Assembly: GCA_905250125.1 (NCBI GenBank)
Contig: CAJNOL010000100.1
Location: forward strand, 124,001-188,000
Direction of reading: 5' to 3'
DNA: 64,000 nt
From: Rotaria sordida
Lineage: Eukaryota; Rotifera; Eurotatoria; Philodinida; Philodinidae
Position numbers and translations under genes: made by a program. Under the pieces are notes generated by a model. The model was not told the DNA's origin and did not search any database. It was given only the letters and a program-made list of their open reading frames with translations. Numbering within the stretch: the first letter of the stretch is position 1; every line of letters begins with the position of its first letter. Of this stretch, positions 58,979 through 64,000 are shown in pieces.

Positions 58979-61900
58979 AACCATCAGTAACTCAATCTGA
59001 AAAAAATTCGATACGACAATATCGTTCGATGGAGAATATAGTTGTTGCTTGGCTTGATGCAACAGTAGATAATACCGATGATGATACAATTAGGTCAAAG
59101 ATTCAATTACGTCAAATAGCACGTACTATAAAAACATTTAGTGATCCAGAAAAATGTATTCAATGGATTAAAGAAGTAAAAAATGAAAAAATTTTTCTAA
59201 TTGCTTCTGGTAATCTTAGTGAAAATATTCTTGAACAAGTTGATTCCTATGCTCAACTTGCTGGTATTTATATATTTTGTCTACAAAATTCCAAATATGA
59301 ATATTTAATTGATAAATATAAAAAAATAAAAGGTGTTTATACAGATATATCGATAATATGTGAATGTTTAAAAATTGATTTTAAACAATGGGATAATGAT
59401 TTAAATACATTTCAAACAACTTCATTAATTGATATGAAACAATTAAATTCAGAACAATTAAAATTTATTCAAAATCAATTATTTAAAGAATATTTACTTG
59501 AAATTGAATATGATGAAGATGCTATTCATGATTTAGTTGAATATTGTGAAAATCTTTATGCTGAAAATATCGAAGAGTTAGAATTAATAAAACAATTTGA
59601 AAATGAATATACGTCAAATGATGCTTTACATTGGTATACCAAAGATTGTTTTGCTTATCATATGCTTAATAGAGCAATTAGAATGAAAGAAATTACAATT
59701 CTTTTTCAAATGGGCTTTTTTATTCGTGATATTAATCAACAATTAGAAGAAGATTATTCAATAACAAAACAAAGATCAACATTAACTTTATTTCGTGGTC
59801 AAGGGTAAAGAATTATTTACATTTGTTTTTGTCATCAAATGATAGGTCTTAAATATTATAAGTTGTATAAAACTGAATATTCTGTGAAATAGATACTTTA
59901 GAAATCGTTAAAAGAACTAGTTTTCATAGAAATTAAAACTCTATTTAATGCTTTATTTGTCTATCCATTTTGCTTATATATATGTTTAACTTATCATATT
60001 CCAAGTAGAGAACAGCAAAGTTGAAAAATCTGTATAGATTTTGACGTTTGATGCTTTTCTTGTACTGATGAAGTGTTCTCTAATGCCTGTCCTGTATATA
60101 CGACAATGATGATAAATGGGAACCAAATCGAGCTTTGATGTATTAATTTAATCAGAATAAATGTATGATAATCCATACATCAGAACTATTATTCATTTCA
60201 AAAAAGAAGAACCGTGAGTGGTTTTTAAATAACATTTGATAGAAATAAGATGGAGACCTGCGGTTTTCATCGTTGGAAAGTGAATATGACGATACATCAA
60301 ATCGTATATTACAGATTGTTCTAGTAAGGTTTTTGAAGGTTTTCAATCTACTGTTTTAGAAACCAATGTACTGTGCTCAGTCATCACGAAGAATTTTCGA
60401 ATTTCAGAAGTGTATTAGAACCACCAATCGAAGGCTTGCAACATTGTGCAAGTTTCATATTTTTTTCTTCAGTTGTCCAGCAGTTATTGACATTTTATCA
60501 TGAGCTTCGACCCAATTTTTTGAGACAAATTAGCGGGAAATTTGACTTTTTCTGCAATATTTTCATGAAAACTTGCTTTGCTAATCCATCGTAAAAGCTC
60601 GATTCCATTGTAGAAATTCAATAGAACCTCCTGATAAATGCGGAAGAAAAATTTGTAATAGACGATTCGATGCATGATCGTATCTACTTTCGACTAATGG
60701 AAACCGCAACTCTATCTTATTTCTATCAAAAGTTATTCAAAAAATACTGACGATTCTTCTTTTTTGGAATGGATAATAACTGTTTCCAAGACATCAGCAA
60801 TATTCCATGAGTATTTCTTGGTTCATATTTTGCTTGTTCATCTTTCATATATCAAATTTTTCATTAATGCTGATATGAAGATTCACTTAGCTGATAGTTC
60901 TTATATCCACATTCTATATATAAATGACATCTCGAAGCATTACTATAAACGTTGTTGTTAAGGCCTTATCGTAGTGAAAGCATCAATTTTATGGTACTCT
61001 GTTATCGATATGTGACAGGTATTTGATGAATACTTGAGTATTTGAAAATGAGATGCTTCTCACCGCTGCAATTAGCTAACCTGTAGAAACATTTTCATTA
61101 CAAGACATCGAATATTTACGAAATACTCGATCAAATACTTTACGGGTAACTTCAAGTATCTATTTATTGAGTCAATTTTCATCAGAATACTCAAAAAAAA
61201 TTAGTTTACATGTAAAGAAAGAGTGATTCTTACCTATTTATATCTATATGAGTTTCGAGTACTTAGGACGAATGTTTTGAATAGTATATTATCCGATGAT
61301 ATTATCTCTTTTAACAATAGTGATATAAACAGAAGAAACATGACAGTTAGGGTGTCGATATAGAAGATAGTCATATTCAAACCCTAGATACTATGTATCA
61401 CTGTGTATAATTGTGTTACGTTACATAGGATGAATTGATAGTTTATTAAAACTTCTTAAAAAAACATTGGTAAATTTCGAGATTTTAATCTTCATGTTTC
61501 TTCTGTTTATATCATTATTATTAAAAGAGATTCTATTATCGGATAATATATCATTTAAAACATCGCCCTAAGTACTTGAAACTCGTATAGGAATATTTTC
61601 TGTGAAAACATTTATAAAGTGAACAATTAAATTAAAACGATAGTTTACTAATGCATTTATTTTTCCAAAATTTTGACCAGTAAAAATTTTACCTATTGCT
61701 TCATGAATGATTTTTTAAAATTATCTTAATGTCACTTTCTATTTGTCGTGCAATTGTAGAACAAGTTTCTCTGAATAATGTTTGTCAACGTTTTCTTTTT
61801 TTTTATTTTCTAGAATGAAAATCGAATATTTCGAAGAATTAAAACAAAATCAAGGTGGTCTTATTTCATTTAATGGTTTCCTCTCAACTAGTACTAAACA

Positions 61901-62840
61901 AAATGTTGCTTATGAATTTGCTCAACGATCTCTATCAAATGGATTTCCAATTGCTGTTTTATTTCGAATGCAAATTGATCCAACAAATAATTCATGTCCA
62001 TATGCTTCATTAGAAAAACGAAGTTTTAATCAAGCTGAATATGAAATTCTATTTTCATTCAAAGCAATATTTCATATTGAATCCATTGAACAAATAGAAA
62101 ATAATATTTGGCAAGTTGATTTAACATTAATTAATGAAAAAGAAAATTTGATATCACATTATATTCAAATCGAACATAATAAATTCAATCATCTAATTGA
62201 TTATGAGAAATTAGGTGAATTATTGATTGAAATGAATGAATTCGATAAAGCAAAAGATCTTTATGAAATCAATGTACCAGATATATCTGATCCAAAATAT
62301 ACATATGTGTATAATCAATTAGGATTAATTTATACAAATTTAAAAAATCATAAACAAGCACTTTTATGTTATAATCTTTCACTTGCAACAAAATCGAATG
62401 AAACTTTAAATGATTATGTCATAATATCAAATATACATAATAATATTGGAAAAATATTTTATAAACAAGAAAAACTTCATGAAGCATTAGAAAAATTTCA
62501 ATATGCATTAAATATTCAATTAGAACATTTATCATCAACACATCCATCATTAATAAATACATATGATCTTCTTGCAATGGTTTATGCGGAAAATGATGAT
62601 TATCAAACAGCACTTGAATATAATGAAAAAAAACTTGATATTCAAGAAAAAACATCGTTATCGAATCAATCCGATTTAGCTTTAACACATTTTAACATTG
62701 GAATTTGTTTAGAAAATTTAAATCGATTAACTGAAGCAACAGATCATATACAACAATCAATTGACATGTTGCCTTCCAATGATACAGAATTAAATAATAG
62801 ACAAGCAGTACTTGAAAGAATTCATGAAGAACTTCAATAA
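58979..62840 (+). CDS. ADP-ribosyltransferase with TPR repeats
   Basis: Exons 58979-59804 and 61814-62840 join in phase. From the ATG at 59029 the protein is 600 aa. Residues 1-250 form the family's N-terminal domain (VVAWLDATVD, ICECLKIDF, YCENLYAEN, DALHWYTKDCFAYHMLNRA). The ADP-ribosyltransferase fold follows with all R-S-ExE residues visible: Arg in LFRGQGM (about 256, split by the intron), STS at 283-285 in GFLSTST, and EYE at 334-336. These residues bind NAD and transfer ADP-ribose to a protein. Residues about 390-590 are four to five TPRs (YNQLGLIYTNLKNHKQALLCY, NNIGKIFYKQEKLHEALEKF and others). There is no signal peptide, so probably cytosolic. ART-TPR genes are abundant in bdelloids. 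An upstream exon probably exists because 58979 is an acceptor with open frame before the ATG. Confidence 0.9.
60170..60790. mobile_element. Fold-back palindrome, about 620 bp, in the ART intron
   Basis: The left arm (AACTATTATTCATTTCAAAAAAGAAGAACCGTGAGTGG...TTTGATAGAAATAAGATGGAG...CGGTTTTCAT) is mirrored by the right arm (ATGGAAACCGCAACTCTATCTTATTTCTATCAAAAG...GACGATTCTTCTTTTTTGGAATGGATAATAACTG). The centre is near 60480. It lies wholly in the 2009-bp intron 59805-61813. Confidence 0.85.
61235..61600. mobile_element. Fold-back element, about 365 bp, second insertion in the ART intron
   Basis: The left arm of about 110 bp (TATGAGTTTCGAGTACTTAGGACGAATGTTTT...ATAAACAGAAGAAACATGA) is matched in reverse complement by the right arm (TCATGTTTCTTCTGTTTATAT...AAAACATCGCCCTAAGTACTTGAAACTCGTATA). 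About 120 bp of unpaired sequence lies between. No coding capacity. Confidence 0.85.
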
Positions 62841-63307
62841 ATATTATCCAAAAAAAACGTTTTAGAACAAGAAAAGTGAAGTTGAAACTGTGTAAACTCG
62901 AAGTTTCCGTCTTGACTTTCTCCCGTCCACATGTCATCAATCATTTATAGTTCATGTTTTATAATGTATAACTGGCAAACTCCTTCAACTATGATCGAAG
63001 AGGATCGACATGATATAATTATTGAATAGTTAATAATTAATTACTCAGTACCCAACTAATTGGATGAGACTTGAAATTTCGAGTTTACATTGTCAAGCTC
63101 ACTTTTCTATACTAAATTTTTATTGATTTTGAATAAAAAAAAAAGGAGAAAATTTTCTATCACGTTTATCGACTATCGTTACTAAAAATGAGTGTTTTAA
63201 TTATTCAGTATTTTTCCTATGGTTAGCACGTCAGTTGTGATATTATTTAGTCTAATATGAAATTTTCTCACTTAATCGTTTAAATTCTTCATGCATATCA
63301 TAGCTAA
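62841..63307. other. Intergenic, 3' of the ART gene
   Basis: AT-rich, with an A-run near 63135. No gene seen. Confidence 0.4.
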
Positions 63308-63555
63308 ATTAGTAGTGTAGAAGCCGTTAACTCGTTTCAACTAGTCAACTTCTTCGACTATTCAACTTTCGACTGTTTTGAAGGCTTTCGCGTTTGTTGG
63401 TGTTCCGTGGCACCCACACCTGGCGTTGTGGATGTGGATGTCATGAAATGCCAACAAGTGCGAAAACCTTCAGAATAGTTGAACGTTACGTAGTTGAATG
63501 GTCGAAGAAGAAGTTGAATAGTTCAAACGAGTTAATGGCCTTTACACAACTGCTG
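63308..63555. mobile_element. Fold-back element, about 250 bp
   Basis: The left arm (GTGTAGAAGCCGTTAACTCGTTTCAACTAGTCAACTTCTTCGAC...GAAGGCTTTCGC) pairs with the right arm (GCGAAAACCTTCAGAATAGTTGAAC...GAAGAAGAAGTTGAATAGTTCAAACGAGTTAATGGCCTTTACAC). The centre, near 63430, is a GTGG/CACC-rich tract. No coding capacity. Confidence 0.8.
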
Positions 63556-64000
63556 TAACTTTCCTCCTCTATTCGTAACAGGAAAAACGTTCATGATCAT
63601 ACGAATGCTCATAAGTGTGAGCTGTACAGCCTTAGTTTTCAATTTCTTTTTGCTTTCTTTGACTTTTATTTCACTTGTTTCACTTTCTTTTTACTTTTCT
63701 CTTTATAGAATAGCATAGGAAACTTAGCTCTCTCTTTTACAACACGAGAACAAATAAGAAAGTTTTTCGACTTTTCTTTCCTTTCTTTTTGGGAAAGGAC
63801 AGTTGAAAGTCAATTAACTTTCCTTTCTATTTAGAAAGAAAGTAAAAATGACACCTCTATTGAGCATTGTATGCAATCGACAATTCCTAGATTTGTTTGC
63901 TAACTCATTCATTCCGCCCAGCAATAGGAAGCGAAAGATATACTCAGTAAACATCTGTCCGTTATAGTTTTTAGAATCAATATTTCATAGTCCAGTTGTC
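63556..64000. other. Intergenic, polypyrimidine-rich
   Basis: Repeated CTTTCTTT / CTTTTCTTTCC stretches on the plus strand between 63640 and 63840. No gene seen. Confidence 0.45.

Noticed and set aside
1..64000. CRISPR arrays, operons, tRNA or rRNA genes, trans-splice leader
   Set aside because: None seen. Spliceosomal introns and gene families show this is animal nuclear DNA, and I found no cloverleaf-like or rRNA-like segment by eye, though a covariance-model search was not possible.

Overview
The window looks like nuclear DNA from a bdelloid rotifer, genus not determined. It is strongly AT-rich and has very short GT-AG introns (many about 45-80 bp). Several genes belong to families that are typical of or expanded in these animals: an ADP-ribosyltransferase/TPR protein, a helical-repeat/Death/TIR/TIR protein, intronless LRR and F-box genes, and an ABCB transporter. 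This assignment is inference from gene families and architecture. There are two assembly gaps, 100 N at 14628-14727 and 10 N at 45336-45345.

Layout. 1-5.2 kb: no convincing gene; a diverged 0.28-kb direct repeat and degenerate CACACC/GGTGTG-type minisatellites. 5.2-7.2 kb: a broken gamma-glutamyltransferase gene carrying a 0.57-kb fold-back insertion. 7.4-8.1 kb: LRR gene (-). 11.4-14.4 kb: secreted protein with three repeated domains (+). 15-21.4 kb: a nest of mobile DNA, namely a 0.62-kb palindrome, a MULE/FLYWCH remnant split by a MITE, a 257-bp MITE with 21-bp perfect inverted ends and an 8-bp duplication, and a 2.1-kb element rich in ACGCGT. 21.6-22.6 kb: sphingomyelin synthase (+). 25.4-26.3 kb: F-box gene (+). 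31.9-33.0 kb: seven-exon type II membrane protein (+). 37.2-44.7 kb: full-length ABCB-type transporter (-) with two apparent 1-bp lesions. 44.9-45.8 kb: a very similar large inverted repeat just upstream of that transporter. 47.2-53.3 kb: five-exon gene for a helical-repeat/Death/TIR/TIR protein (-). 54.5-57.9 kb: ERICH3 (DUF4590) homologue (+). 59-62.8 kb: ADP-ribosyltransferase/TPR gene (+).

Two features stand out. First, the window carries about ten long-armed palindromic (fold-back) elements, nearly all in introns, intergenic DNA or a pseudogene. At least five of them (near 5.7, 15.6, 24.5, 42.2 and 58.2 kb), each about 570-640 bp, appear to belong to one superfamily. Second, the last coding exon of the ERICH3 homologue can be spliced in phase to the first exon of the ADP-ribosyltransferase gene, which would give one 1311-aa ERICH3-ART-TPR protein. 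The neighbouring Death/TIR/TIR gene has one TIR that keeps the glutamate position expected of NAD-cleaving TIRs and one that does not. It is transcribed divergently from ERICH3, so two genes related to NAD chemistry lie within 16 kb. Whether they are functionally linked is not shown by the sequence.

Exon joins were worked out by hand from splice sites and reading phase. No database search or alignment program was run.
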